From Lasiosphaeria ovina (Eukaryota > Ascomycota > Sordariomycetes > Sordariales > Lasiosphaeriaceae): a DNA stretch of 64,000 nt. Below, in pieces: positions 11,901 to 23,154 of the stretch. The number at the start of each line of letters is the position of its first letter. Positions within the stretch are counted from its first letter, which is position 1. The position numbers were made by a program, and so were the translations under genes. Below the pieces are notes generated by a model. That model had not been told where the DNA came from, searched no databases, and was given only the letters and a program-made list of their open reading frames with translations. The DNA lies in assembly GCA_033439765.1 (NCBI GenBank), contig JAULSN010000001.1:6820001-6884000 (forward strand). Direction: 5' to 3'.

Positions 11901-12159
11901 CGACGGCTTCTTCCGACATCAAGCACGGCACATAACGCGATGCCAAGAGTAGGTAGGTACCTAAGAAACTGGCCGCCCTCGGGACCGTAGTTCCCGAGGT
12001 TGGCTTCTTTGGCCGCAAAACTCCGGCCGGCCGCTGAGCCCTCTGCGAGGCTTACCTTTAACCCCCCCCAAGTGGAGGCAAGCAGCCTTTGCTCTTCACA
12101 GAGCCGCCTGCGGCCTGGTTTACGTACATTCAAAGGCCATTTTTCACACCCGTATTACG
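8957..12159. other. long intergenic stretch without a supported gene
   Basis: Short ORFs occur on both strands, but none shows a recognisable domain, a signal peptide or joinable exons. Local features are an A-rich run at about 9800-9830, a palindrome (GTTGG GTTCGAA CCAAC) at about 9938 and the tRNA-like segment listed separately. Confidence 0.5.
10118..10198 (-). other. tRNA-like or Pol III-type relic
   Basis: Read on the minus strand, the segment has an A-box-like AGTGGTGTAATGG and, about 50 bases later, a B-box-like GTGTTCGATTCAC. A CTCGAGA loop lies between them and would correspond to anticodon CGA. However, the anticodon stem, T stem and acceptor arm do not pair properly and no T-run terminator follows. 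It could be a dead tRNA gene, a SINE head or chance. Confidence 0.25.
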
Positions 12160-12830
12160 TTGGACTCGATCGGCTTACATCCCCTCACCGAGGTCCCCCT
12201 TCTTGCCGGGGCCGGGCCGAGGGACGTGGCGGGATTTGAATACCATCGCGATACGAAATATTTGATGCCCAAGACGTACGCCACCGAGAAGGTCAGGCGC
12301 CTGGCACCGCCAGGCTCCAAGATGCCCGAAACAGCCCACTTCACCGCCGGAAATGACGTAGATGCCTTGGCCATCTGCATGTACGAGCTTCACAGCGGAA
12401 AGAAGCTCGAGCGCATCTCCGACGAGGACAACACTACTGCCGTTCAGCTGTGGCAATTTCCTCTAGAGCAGGCCCTAAAGAGCTTGACGTTTTGGCAGAC
12501 GGCACAGGGCGGGGTGGGGCCGGATTTGGTTCAAATGGGTTTGGCTAGTTTGTTGCTAAATGTTTTAACGGCTTCCGGAGAGATGAAAGCCGAACAGCTG
12601 GAAGCCAAGGCGCGAGAAATCAGGGAGCTCAAGTATGCTCCGAGGCCACTGAAGCCGGTTAACATTCTCCACCAGATCAAGAGCTGGTCAGACAAGCAAA
12701 AGGCTGTGAGAGCTGGGCTTGGAACTATAGTTAGGTGGATGAGGGAAATGTATCTTTCCTGGAGCATGAGAATACTTGAACGCTGTCCAAGTCTACATTC
12801 GCTCCCGCACACGTTACCAACCACCCGAAT
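12160..12830 (+). CDS. hypothetical protein, possibly partial or multi-exon
   Basis: An open frame beginning MDSIGLHPLTEVPLL reads through a composition typical of a real protein: charged, with helices around EQLEAKAREIRELK and a Leu-rich segment near GLASLLLNVLTASG. I do not recognise a family. Quality falls after about 12790. The remaining open frame to 13224 runs antisense to the LysM gene and is His/Pro-rich low-complexity sequence, so the true end or a splice site is probably near 12730-12830. No signal peptide or membrane segment is visible. Confidence 0.45.
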
Positions 12831-12966
12831 GCTCTTTCAAAGGCCGAGGATCCTCTCCCGTTTTGAGGGCCAAGGCCGCCTTCGTCTCCATGCACCCCCC
12901 CGGACCCATGTTATCCACATCCACCCATCCCATCCACCCACCGCCTACCTCGAATCCACCCTCGCA

Positions 12967-14127
12967 TCAAAACACACCAACGCACGCGTACGTGTTGGCC
13001 CACAGACTCGCACAATCGGCGCGCGCCCCGGGGTTCCACCCAATGAACTGCCCCACTGGAATGGAATAGCGCGCGGCGATGGCCGCGCACGTGTCGCCCG
13101 GCCGCACGTAGTAGAACGCCCTGCAGCGAGACGTCATCCCTGGCTGGATCGGCGACGGGGTGGCGATGCCTGTGTTTGGTGTTGTCGATGTCGGTGGGGG
13201 GACGAGCGTGAGTGTGCTTGTTAGGGTCAGTGTGAGTGTGTTGGTCAGTGTCAGCGTGCTGGTGCTGGTGCTGGTGCTGGTCAGAGTTGTTGTGGTTGGT
13301 GGGGGTGCCGGAGGGGTAAGTGTGGTGGTGCTGATGCGCGTGGTTGTGAGTGTTGTTGTCGAGACGAGTGTTGTGGTTGAGATTAGCGTAGCTGTTGCTG
13401 TGAGTGTGGATGTGGATATTAATGTAGATGTGGATGTGGCACTAGAGATGGACACGATGACGGACGTGACGGTCGAGGTTGCTGTTGTTGCCACTGTCAC
13501 GGTGGTTCTCCGTATGGCAGGCAACGGAGTCGGAACCGGTAGGGTCTTGGTGGAAACTGCTGTGACTCTGACTGTCACGGGCTCCGGTGTCTCTGTGAAG
13601 AGGGCTGTGATGGTTATAGCCGATGGCGTCGTCCGTGTCGAAACTGCCGTGACAGTCGTGGTGACGGCTGCCGGGACCACGGTAGTGGTGACTGGTGCAA
13701 GAGTCACGGTTGATGGCACTCTGCTTGACGAATTCGAGTGCGTCTTGTCGATCGCTGCCACGCAGAACGACTTATTCGCTGGGAGCAAGCCACACGCGGT
13801 GGAATTCAGGGACGGATTCTGGCCGACCACTAGTTAGCTAATGCCAGGCTTCAAAGCCGTGATCGATTTCCTGCCTCGACGTACCCAGATCAAAAGATCC
13901 TGGACGGAGACTCCCAGATTTGCTTCGATATCGCGGCACGTCCAGGTCCCGTTGCTGTCAAACCACCAGACGCAGTACCGGGATGCGTTAGGGTCGAAGG
14001 GGAACTGGGGAATCGAGTTTGCTACATTCCTAGGCTTGAACTGCTTTGGTCTTGGGGAGGGGCTTGTACTGGCTACGGTGCCAATGAGGAACGTGGCTAG
14101 CAGGTAAAGAAACTTGAGAGATGCCAT
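12967..14127 (-). CDS. secreted two-LysM protein with Thr-rich linker, 364 aa
   Basis: Exon 1 is 14127-13885 and exon 2 is 13818-12967. The intron (13884-13819) has donor GTACGT and a GCTAAC branch site. The start MASLKFLYLLATFLIG is a signal peptide. The first LysM spans about residues 50-110 (YCVWW...DLLIW-NPSLN...C...FC) and is rebuilt exactly by the splice. The second is at the C-terminus (YYVRPGDTCAAIAARYS...WNPG...C...YACVGVF). Between them are about 150 residues dominated by Thr, Val and Ser in TTT-type repeats, probably O-mannosylated. LysM modules bind chitin or N-acetylglucosamine oligomers. In fungi such proteins protect hyphae from chitinases or dampen host chitin sensing. No enzyme domain is attached, so it is effector-like. 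Confidence 0.85.
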
Positions 14128-14599
14128 CTTGGTCACATTCAACAGCCCACCAGACCTTCGAGTCCTGCCTGGAATCTCACCCGAACCCGAGCATCACCGC
14201 CAATATATATATCCCAGCCTCCCAGGTTCACCGCTGCGAGCACCGGGTTTGCGTGCTTGCGCCCTCCCTGGTTGCGTGTTCTTCCCCACATTGGCGTGCA
14301 TTCGGGGTCTTTGGACGTCGGCCTGCTGACTGGCGCCGAGTCCGGGTTAAATGTAGGGCTGCATGCCAGGAGGCCCAACGTGGCTGAACGAGCGGGGCTA
14401 TAGGCGGGAAGAGTTGAGCTGCATGCATGCTGCCCCTCACGTTAGAGTTCTAGATTGTTGCTCTCAGCAAGAGAGGGGCGGTGCGCGGAGTTAAGATCTG
14501 CCGTGATAGGCCGGTCAGATTGGGTAATATCGGGACGCCGGGACGAGCTGTCGACAAGGAGCTGCTATCCAATTCTTCAACTCGTGCATCGTGTTAATT

Positions 14600-15182
14600 T
14601 GTTTTGGGTTGTACAATTCGATGTGTCTGCATTTAGAGGCCAGTGATTTCGGCGTTCTCCTCATCGGAGCCGCCAAAGCCGTTGAAGTCGCCCATTCTTG
14701 GAAACGGCTGAGTACCGAAGCGCCAGAAACCGCGTAGAGATCGTCCATCCGGTCATCCTCCCCCACCAGGCTCGCCATTCTAGTAGGCTGTTTACCTCTC
14801 CTGTCGCTCTTCGTACCCTAGATACTTGTCCCAAAATAGATAGGCTAAGAAGTCCATGCCGAGCATCCTCACCCACCAAGCTCACCATTTGTCTCGACTG
14901 GGCACCTCCTGTCGCTCTTCGTACTCCAGATACTTGTCCCAAAATGGATGGGCCAGAAAGTCCATGCCGACGAGAATCGGCGACGACCAGCCCCCGGGTG
15001 CGGTTGGGCGAGACCGGTCGGAGCCGCCAAAACCATTGAAGTCTCCCATGCTGGGAAGCAGCTAACATCGGCTCAAAAACGCCGTCGAGTTGGAAGTCGA
15101 AATCGACTTCGACATCGGCTGCGTCGATGGTCGCGTCATAGTCCTCTTGAGCGAGGAATCCCTCTTCCACGCCAGGATTGAA
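14600..15182 (-). pseudogene. repeat-bearing gene relic of unknown function
   Basis: Minus-strand frames encode an acidic segment (QEDYDATIDAADVEVDFDF) and then imperfect duplications. The motif MGDFNGFGGSD is readable near 15045 and again near 14695, and FWDKYLEYEERQ / FWDKYLGYEERQ lie about 110 bp apart (near 14930 and 14815). Frames change between units. This looks like a decayed gene with internal tandem repeats. I do not recognise it. Confidence 0.4.
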
Positions 15183-15888
15183 CCTGCTATCTCGGGGATG
15201 TTAGCGGGAGCGTCGTTGGGACGTTAGATGGAGCTTTGCTGAGGATTTGTTTTGCCTGGCAGACCCCGTCGTACCTAGTTGGAATTTTCAGGCTTGTTAT
15301 GGAAGATTGGCCACTGCAGAGGCACTGTAGAGATTGAAACAAGGGAAAAATTGTGATCAGGCATACCTTGTCCTTTTTTCTGGCCCGTCCCGATGTCATC
15401 AATGCTCTGACCATGTTGGGCGAGGTCAACTCCTTCGTCGCCGATGAGGCAATGAAAGATGTCAGTGTTGGGTATGTAGCGTACCTGAACATTGAGATGG
15501 GTGGCGCGAGAAAATCCGAGATGTCGAAAGCCAAACGGCCCGTTCAAGAGGGGTAATTGGGCGAAGAATTTTCGAATTTGAATGTGGGAAGAACATGGAA
15601 AGAGAGGCTCCACAACGGGCCCCCAAACGCTCTTCCTCCTCATTGGCCACTACAGAATACCGTAGCTGAGATAGGAGTGATATCTTTCTGTCGGTTCTTG
15701 GCGGGCTGCCAGCTGCCAGCCCTTTCAAGTCCAGAAAACTCTACCTTAGGTACTTCATCTACCAAATTACCTAGCTCCTTCCTGGTAGTCCAAAACTCTC
15801 ACAAGTAAAACTCCTGTCAATCCAGCCACCACACAAGCACCTCCTCTCCACATCTCAACAGCAAGTCACGAAACAAGAAGCTAGCACA
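15183..15888. other. no supported gene
   Basis: Overlapping short ORFs on both strands, none with recognisable domains or credible joinable exons. The last 100 bases are CT/CA-rich with CACAAGCACC and AACAGCAAGTC elements, resembling a fungal 5' leader for the ORF at 15889. Confidence 0.5.
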
Positions 15889-16560
15889 ATGCCTCAGCAA
15901 GTTTCGTCGTTTACGCCTACTCTTGTTGCCCCAACATCTAATTTCCCGTCCGTACCCCTGCTAACCGTGAATTGCTCGCCCACAGTCGATTTGGCCATGC
16001 GGATAGTAGGTATCAAGAAATTACTTCCACGCCGCCGACGAGGCTACGCGCTTTGGTATACCGTTGCTGATCGCTATAGATAACCCTGGCGGGAGATACC
16101 TGCCTGGTCCGAGCCACCAGATCCGTATCAAGCTCCCTCGGAACGGCATCACGAGCTCTATTGAAAAGCCCTCGGATCTGATGTTGGCTACGTCCCCCTA
16201 TATCAACCCTAACGGTTTTCCCGTGTTGTCGGTTAGTATTGCCGCGGGCGCTAGGGTGACGGTGACGGGGTTTGGTACGCCCTTCCGTAACACTAGGATC
16301 CCGAGGTCGACGGATGGGTCAACGACAACAACGCCCCCATTGTGGGCGACACGACGCTCCTGGACATCCTGACGTCTAAGGAGTTTGTGTTGGTGGTCCA
16401 CTAGGCCCCTAACACTTTAAAGCGCGAGTGGGATATGCTGCCGGCCCCGTTCAGGTACCCATATGGGACAGAGCACGACTTCGACCGCGAGAAGCTCGCT
16501 CGCTTGCGGGCGCTCTATACGCAGCATAAAGGCCCGCATTGTTCTAGGGTTCCTTTGTTA
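15889..16560 (+). pseudogene. disrupted hypothetical gene
   Basis: A start at 15889 (MPQQVSSFTPTLVAPTS) leads into a frame that must shift to read on. The coherent parts are a beta-rich segment (GRYLPGPSHQIRIKLP ... FPVLSVSIAAGARVTVTG, about 16090-16290) and, in another frame, NDNNAPIVGDTTLLDILTSKEFVLVVH. An in-frame TAG then precedes APNTLKREWDMLPAPFRYPYG (about 16320-16470). One frameshift plus one TAG suggests pseudogenisation. The family is unknown to me. Confidence 0.45.
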
Positions 16561-17644
16561 TAACGGCCGGGCCTGCGTGTATTACTGGCGCCTTCTTGGT
16601 GACAGGAACGTCAAGACAGCGAAAATGACTGAAGTTTCTCCTCCATTTAAAGCGAAGCCGGTGTTGTGATATCATAAAATCCTGGGAGCAAGGGCATTGG
16701 GTCACTTCCCAGAGATGCCAGCCATGTCTTCGCCCTTCGTCTATGAATGCACGATGGTCAAGCCCCTGGCCTAGAGGGGATAGAGTTCACAAACTGCTAA
16801 CGCGATCTCTCTGTGACTGGTCTTGATGATGCTTCTGATGTTGTTTTACCCTAAAGTTGCCCTTACCAGTCCCCAGTCACTCACACCACCCCTCGCCACC
16901 GTACTCAGACTCTGATCAGGCGCTACTCAGGATATGATCAGGGAAGCCGCCAAATTTAGCTTAGAGGAGTTGGCACCAAATGGCAATTTTTCGCGAGGGA
17001 ACAGATTTGGGCCACCTGTGTCCCAAAACTGGATTACCCAGCCCCCCCCCCCTTTGCTTTTCTTTCCTTCCCTCCAGAGTGCCATAAAACCCAGTTTCTG
17101 TCCCAAGTTCATTCTCTATTTCCATTTTCTCATTTACCAGAGTGGGTAAACCTTACTATCTCAACTCTTGAGTTAAGGTATTCCCTAAGCGGATTGCTTC
17201 GTCTCTGCCCATTCGGCTACTAAATGGGGCCCTCCCATTTCAACCCATTAGTAGCTGATCCCGAAAATTGGTAAGAAAAGGATGGTATAGGAGAGAAGGA
17301 GATATGCTGAGGAGAATAGTTTTAATAACAATAATACGGATATTATCAATAATTCCATCCTACGAGATGTTTTAAATTATACTAAGGAAAAATACAACGT
17401 ATAATAAATCTGTAGTTTATTAAGTTACCTTCCTAGCATTCCAGTCCCCTAGTACGGATGACCCTCTCAAAAGTCCTTACTCACCGCCTTTACCAAGATC
17501 TAGCCGCTTCAGGGCTTACCCACTGCAATCCCCTACAGTTATAGCGCTTCCCACTCATCCACTTTTACACATAACTTACCACCCCACCTTCCATGACTTA
17601 ACATCGCCAATTTCAACATCGAGGTTCAATTATATGTATCTACT
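16561..17644. other. intergenic, entering the AT-rich island
   Basis: No gene seen. A pyrimidine run with 11 C lies near 17041. Base composition changes from about 50% GC to strongly AT-rich around 17280, marking the left border of the repeat island. Confidence 0.6.
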
Positions 17645-19042
17645 AGACTTCTTTCTCTTCAATCCAGATATCCTCCTCTCCTAATTCAGCCTCTGAATCC
17701 TCCGTCTAGACTGGACTGTCTGAAATATCATCTTCTAAATCCTCTCCCACTTCTAGAACCTCCATAAGTGTGTGAATCTCACGGCTTTTCATATAGTTCG
17801 GCCGCCCCTTCTTATATTCGTTAACCCCCTCGTAACGAATAACCTCACTTATGTGGTGTGGAATTCGTTTAATCAACCCCTGGATCTTCTGTAGCAGCGC
17901 TCTCTCCAAGCCCTTCTCCATGCTTTTTCCACCTCCTTCCGGCTTTACGGTACACCTTTCTTTATGGTCTACCTCTTTAGATAGAACTAAGCAGGCTTAA
18001 TCATATTGAGATCTGGCGAGTTTAGAACCTAAAGAAGGCGTAATATATTTATAATAGAATATACCATAGCTTACGTATGGTGGGCATATGCCGGCGCGCG
18101 ATCCTCTTACACTTACGTCTTAGGGCCATATAACTTCGTAAATGGAATTAACTTAGGTAATATAACGAGCTTTTGGTAGCGATACTAATCGATACCCTTC
18201 CCCTTACCGCGTGTTAGCTTCCCTGTTACTTTCGTCCATTTCCATCGTTGAACTGGTCCTGGATTAACACGGTTAACTCTTAAACGCGACATTAGGTTAA
18301 TAAGTTCCCATTCAGCCCTCATAATTGGCTCTAACTTGGCATTTATCTTCTTAAGATCTTCATCGATTAACTTCCTTTCTATAATAGTTTCCGCCTTTCA
18401 GATATAATATGGCCCTTTCCGGTCATATGAAAAACAACCCTAGAATATAAATTCCGAATATCCCTTCCACCTCTCGCGAATATAAGTCCGTAAATACCGC
18501 TCCTCTAACCTCCTTCAGATCCGATAACCTCCACGCCAATGGCCTAATATGATAAAAGTCTCATCAGACAAGATTATATATTTCCAATCCTCCAAAGTCC
18601 AGTCCTTATGGTCTAAACACCATTATAAGCGCTCTTTCCTCATCCTTAACGTAAGCCCTGGCTTCCGTGTAGGCTTTGTTTTCCGTATGCCGGCTTTCCG
18701 AAGAATACGCCAGACCGTTATAGGAGAAATTCAGTTATTTAAATCTAGAGCGATCTGAGTATATGATAATTCACGCCCATAACGGTCTTTACGCACCTTG
18801 GAGAGGACCTCTTCTTTAAAGCTCTCTTGTTTACTGGGCCTGCCAGATTTAGGAGCATTGGTAATATATGAATCTTAAAGCCGAGGGTTTTATGGATCGT
18901 ATTTAAGTGCGATGGCGCGATCGAGTATCGTGTTGAGCGCCCTTGCCTTGACGCCGGTTAGGTTCTCAATTTCTTTATTTAACTAACCGATCGCTTTCAG
19001 AGTTAAGGCTTGGGTACGAGTTATAGTATTAAAATGTGACAT
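17645..19042 (-). mobile_element. Tc1/mariner-type transposon relic (transposase pseudogene)
   Basis: The minus strand from ATG 19042 (MSHFNTITRTQALTLKA) reads an N-terminal helix-turn-helix, a GRPSK segment, a second DNA-binding region ending in TVWRILRKAGMR, the first catalytic Asp context (ILSDET), a SPDLNxIK-like region near 17990, and a C-terminal IQGLIKRIPHHISEVIRYEG. This is the order of Tc1-like transposases. Many TAG, TAA and TGA codons interrupt it. Several, such as the TAG near 17706, are one C-to-T step from Gln. I could not fix the terminal inverted repeats. Confidence 0.75.
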
Positions 19043-20649
19043 GGTTACTATGTAATAGCTAGAAGAATGAAGCTGTATATAGAGAGGGAAATCTAGAATA
19101 GATAACAATGAAGGTAACGTTTAAATATACTATCTTCGGACCTGTTAGGCTATGCTTACTGCTAACTATACTTTTAAGGCATGAAGCTATAGTAATAGCC
19201 GTGTTATGATCGGACACAATACACACCACGCATTATCTTCCTATTTGGGACACGCACATGCTAGAATACCAGCGGGGCCTGTACGTGGCTCAAATACGCT
19301 GATTACGTGTAACGTGGCCCCTGTGTGCCAATACTATAGGTGGCTTTATAGGGGCTGTAAGTGGCTTACTAGGGATCCATATAAATTAACCTCGCTTCAG
19401 CTGGATATACGAGGCATATAGTGGCAAGCGCTGAACACCCCCTGGGACCTCTCCTGAGTGGATTCTGCCGGCAGAATAAGCTCCAAAGCGGTGAGCAAGG
19501 ACTTTTAAGAGGGTCATCCGTACTAATAATCTATGTTGGATCTTCAAGGGGTCACGTGATGGCATACGGTCTGTGCATCGGAACTGGTTCTGTGGATTGG
19601 ATTCGGGCCGAGGAATCGGTACGAATCCTGCACATGAAAAGCTTATGGTTCGCATAATCCACTGATGTGGATATATGCACACGATAAAAGCTTATGGCTG
19701 ATATTGACTCTGAGCTTGATAACCGATATCTCCATCCGTGACTGAATTTTATCTTGAACTTAGATAGCAGAGAGCCGGATCCTTATGTATAAGAAGAGAC
19801 CTCTCCTCCCTGCATCAGGATTCGGATTCATCATCCTTCAATGCAACCACCGTTCAAGATCCTACCTCTCTCACCACTCCGATCAGTTGTTGACCAATCC
19901 CCTGCTTCTTGTCCTGCTCACATGACCAGGACCACCTAGAACCAACAATCTATAAGATACAAAACGATTTGCCCCAAGACCACTTCATACAATTTGAAAA
20001 CTTTGAAATATTTCGCACCAGGTGGTTGAACACCAGGAGGGGCTCCCTCACGCAAGATGCGGTGTGCGATATTACGCAGTTGCCAGTTAGTTGGGGCCCT
20101 ACCACAACGTTCTTCGTAAAGAACCTACTTCTTGAGAAAGTCCTCTTGGGTCGGAGATAGTAACTGTGTGTATGCCTCGGAGGGTCTGTTCAGGGATATT
20201 TCACTCGGAGCCGGCTAACTTGATTGGCTGGCCCTTAGATATCGAATCCAGGGCCTGTTGCAATCGCTATTCTCGCATGCTTTTGGCCTCTATTTTGATG
20301 TGGTTTGGAGGGAAAAAAAAGTAGGTTGAGGGGTGGTTGTGGGTGTTTAAATAGGTAGGGTAGGCCTCGGCCCTAGGTAACTTTAAATCACAAAGATGAG
20401 GCACCCCGAAGATCCGTTGCAGGAGTCCATTTAAAAGCAAACATTGTTTGAGTGCCTTACAAGAAGATGACTTCTGCGGAAATGACACAAGAAACTGAAA
20501 AGATGACCAGTCATAGTACGTAATTAAAAGCCAACATCGATCATTGCCATCAGTGCTCGTTTTACTTTCGTTAACCAACTAATCGAGCTGACTTCTGCAG
20601 ACACCACACTACTTCTTCCATCATATCGTCAAAGAGTGAGCAGGAAGGG
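19043..20649. other. AT-rich then mixed sequence without a supported gene
   Basis: No credible coding segment. The ORF at 19909-20160 has no recognisable domain. AT-richness fades near 19200, so a small non-RIP segment (19.2-21.7 kb) separates the Tc1 relic from the gypsy/copia island. Confidence 0.5.
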
Positions 20650-20910
20650 GACGCCTAATTCCTCGGATTGCTCTTCGGACCGCTCTTGGACATCCCGGAA
20701 AGCTCGCTCGTCACACTTGCAGCCCAGGTCAGAACCGACGTCTTGCGGACCACGTCTGTATCAGCCCACCTCGCTCACCATGTAACAGGGTCGTATAATC
20801 CTTTGCACATCCTAGAATTCAATAATGGTTTTCAGTTCGCCATTCAAGTCCCGGCAACAGTCTGGAGAACTGGTATCACTGCGACAGCCGCGGCCGCCAT
20901 GGAATCTTAG
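20650..20910 (+). pseudogene. aminoglycoside-phosphotransferase-like (APH) N-terminal fragment
   Basis: The 80-residue frame holds a GSYNPLHILEFNNGFQFAIQ-type strand pair followed by VPATVWRTGITATAAAAMES. This resembles the N-lobe of fungal APH-family proteins, where the G-x-N...V/I-R-V-P strand binds nucleotide. A stop follows at once and the catalytic C-lobe is absent. The family assignment is from memory of the pattern and moderately sure. No function is expected. Confidence 0.4.
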
Positions 20911-21071
20911 GTTGCTACAATATGTCTCGTCGCATTCATGACTTTCAGCGCCGCGCTTTAGTAAAGAAGCTCAATGTATTGATTATGCATGGGACTTGTT
21001 GTCCAAGTACTCAACAAGTCTTGGATGCCGTATGCTAACGTACGAAGTACAAGCAAACAAAAATTCTCTAT

Positions 21072-21711
21072 CTAATAGAGAAAGTCCTCCGCATACTCCT
21101 CATACTCTCGCATGAACTCCACAGCATCAAACTTGTTGTTGATTCTCTTCTCATCCATAATCACCTCAGCAGCGGCAATATACCCGTCCCTGAAAGACTC
21201 AAAAACATCCCGGCTTCTCTGGAAGTGCGGGATGAAAAGCTGGTTGTCGCCCATGACCATTGCCCCTTTGAATGCTTGGTAGACATCGTCCTTCTCATCC
21301 TCCAAGTCCACCGCGTCACACTGGCCGAAGTCAAGGAGATAAAGCCCAACAGCTCGGTGCTGAAAGTCAAGTGCCCCTCCCTGGCTCTCATCTTTCAGAG
21401 CTGATGTCCCCAGGACAAACTCCACATCATCTCCATTCACACCTGCTCCCCAGTGCATGATGGCAAAGGCTTCACCCATGGCAGTCGCAAGTCCTTTCAC
21501 ATCCAACTCCAGCTTAAGCATTGCATCCAGGTAGAGAGGGATGTTCCTGAGAGAAAATCCTCGACTGGAAGAGATCGGCCCAGTCTTCTGCCGAGATATG
21601 TTCGCGCGAGGCTCTAAGCCCCGAACAAGCTATAAACCGGAAGTTCAAAGCATCCTTTGTGATTCTGACTTCCATAATGAGCTTGGACTCTTCGCTATAG
21701 ATGAACTTCAT
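21072..21711 (-). pseudogene. DUF3669-type protein, C-terminal fragment with frameshift
   Basis: The frame ending at 21072 reads AMGEAFAIMHWGAGVNGDD, DVEFVLG, YLLDFGQCD and DNQLFIPHF. This is the conserved C-terminal block of the fungal DUF3669 (zinc-finger-associated) family. The upstream part (21711-21530, ...SEDWADLFQSRIFS) matches the same family but is one base out of frame at about 21540. The 5' part is missing where AT-rich repeat sequence begins near 21715. Confidence 0.6.
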
Positions 21712-21890
21712 ATAATTAGCAAATGGAGGGAGTTCAGAAAGGACTTTATATACCTATATATATTAAGGGCATTACTACTAAGGAGAATTCCGTTCTTTGG
21801 CTGCATAGCAACGCTGGACAAGGATAACGAGGTATATATTCTTAAGCATAGGCGACGGCGACGGCCTCGAGCGAGACATCTGACGCCACC

Positions 21891-22304
21891 ATGACCATAG
21901 CGGGATCCGACGGCGAGGGCCCTGAGGTCCTAGTTGTGCGATATTTTATTGAGGAATTCGACGACACTATGGCGAAATCCGACGCCACCATAGCGGCACC
22001 GGTGGCCACTACGGCCCTAGCCAAGCGGCTAACGCTAAAGCGCGGCCGTTCCGAGGACAGCGCGGCCGACTCGGAGTCGGCCGCGCCCCTAGTGAAGCGC
22101 TGGCGCGCGACGGTAGTGCGCGACGACCACTCGGACGGTAGTATGGCAGATTCCGAGTCGGCCTGGGTCCCGGCCGAGCGCCGCAAGAAGAAATCGAGAG
22201 CGGCCATAACGCAGGCGCACGCGCGCGACCGACTCGGAGTCGGCCGCGCCCCTAGTGAAGCGCTGGCGCGCGACGGTGGTACGCGACGACCACTCGGAGG
22301 GTAG
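21891..22304 (+). CDS. GC-rich ORF of unknown nature spanning a tandem repeat
   Basis: The predicted 137-aa protein is low complexity (DSESAAP, KRWRATVVRDD, ERRKKKSRAA). Its coding frame changes at each 163-bp repeat unit, so the downstream part is unlikely to be native. Beyond the repeat a coherent but RIP-decayed frame continues at about 22400-22560 (FNYPKRIKWTKPNITTREKTNENFLGF). The upstream and downstream parts may be one broken gene, perhaps from a mobile element. No function can be assigned. Confidence 0.3.
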   Translation: MTIAGSDGEGPEVLVVRYFIEEFDDTMAKSDATIAAPVATTALAKRLTLKRGRSEDSAADSESAAPLVKRWRATVVRDDHSDGSMADSESAWVPAERRKKKSRAAITQAHARDRLGVGRAPSEALARDGGTRRPLGG

Positions 22305-22465
22305 TATGGCAGATTCTGAGTCGGCCTAGGTCCCGGCCGAGCGCCGTAAGAAGAAATCGAGAGCGGCCATAACGCAGGCGTATACGCGCGACCGACTCGG
22401 AGTCGGCCGCGCCCCCGGTGAAGCGTACGCGCGCGACGGTGGAGTGCGAGTACTCGGAAGGCTTA
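22067..22465 (+). repeat. 163-bp tandem repeat, about 2.4 copies
   Basis: Units start at 22067, 22230 and 22393 with CGACTCGGAGTCGGCC, so the period is exactly 163. Units 1 and 2 differ at a handful of sites, and the third is partial. The block is GC-rich inside AT-rich surroundings and carries CpG-rich motifs (GCGCGCGAC). Confidence 0.9.
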
Positions 22466-22916
22466 TTTAACTACCCTAAGCGGATAAAATGGACTAAACC
22501 TAATATTACTACCCGGGAGAAAACAAATGAAAATTTCCTCGGCTTCCTTAACGCCTTATACTTCTAGGAGTATATAGTTTAATATATTCAAAAGCTTATA
22601 GATAACCCCGAGCTTGAATATAAGCGCCTAGTCGATCTATAACTATATTATAATAGTTATAAGTATTTACTTAGTCGACTTTCTCTATATCCCGGTAGTT
22701 ATCTTCTTAGACGGAATCGACGAGGTCGATACCTATTAGTTTTTATATATATATTTTTAACTCTTTAAATAATTATATATAAATAATTATAAGAGATAAA
22801 ATTATATAATAAATATATTTAAGGTTCTTATATAAATATATAACTATAAATATTATTAGAATGATAAGGTCATTCATAATAGTCACTATAGTAACCGTTA
22901 CGAAAGGTAGGGGTAG

Positions 22917-23154
22917 TGATGTGGTTATATTCTACTCTCTCGTCTCTTCTCTAAGATTATAGGGTGCTTGGTGGTTTTGGGGGAGTGGGCTGTCCATAGG
23001 GTGGATGGCCCGTGCATACTAAGGTCACGTGCTAGGGCAGCTGACCCGTGTGTCCGGGCCAGGCCTACTATTCTTCCTGACTGACTAATTAGGGCTATGC
23101 GGCCCGCCGAGCCGCCTTAGCCTCCGTAACTCTGATTGATCGGTTATTCCTACA
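22917..23154 (-). repeat. copia 3' LTR (second copia copy)
   Basis: On the minus strand it begins TGTAGGAATAACCG, after ...CCAG and downstream of the RNase H frame, and ends ...CACATCA. The first 12 bases match the LTR at 4014 with one difference, so both are LTRs of related copia elements. Confidence 0.6.

Noticed and set aside
13160..13837. 225-codon plus-strand Val/Ser-rich ORF
   Set aside because: It is the antisense of the Thr-rich linker of the LysM protein, whose signal peptide, LysM motifs and splice sites fix the coding strand.
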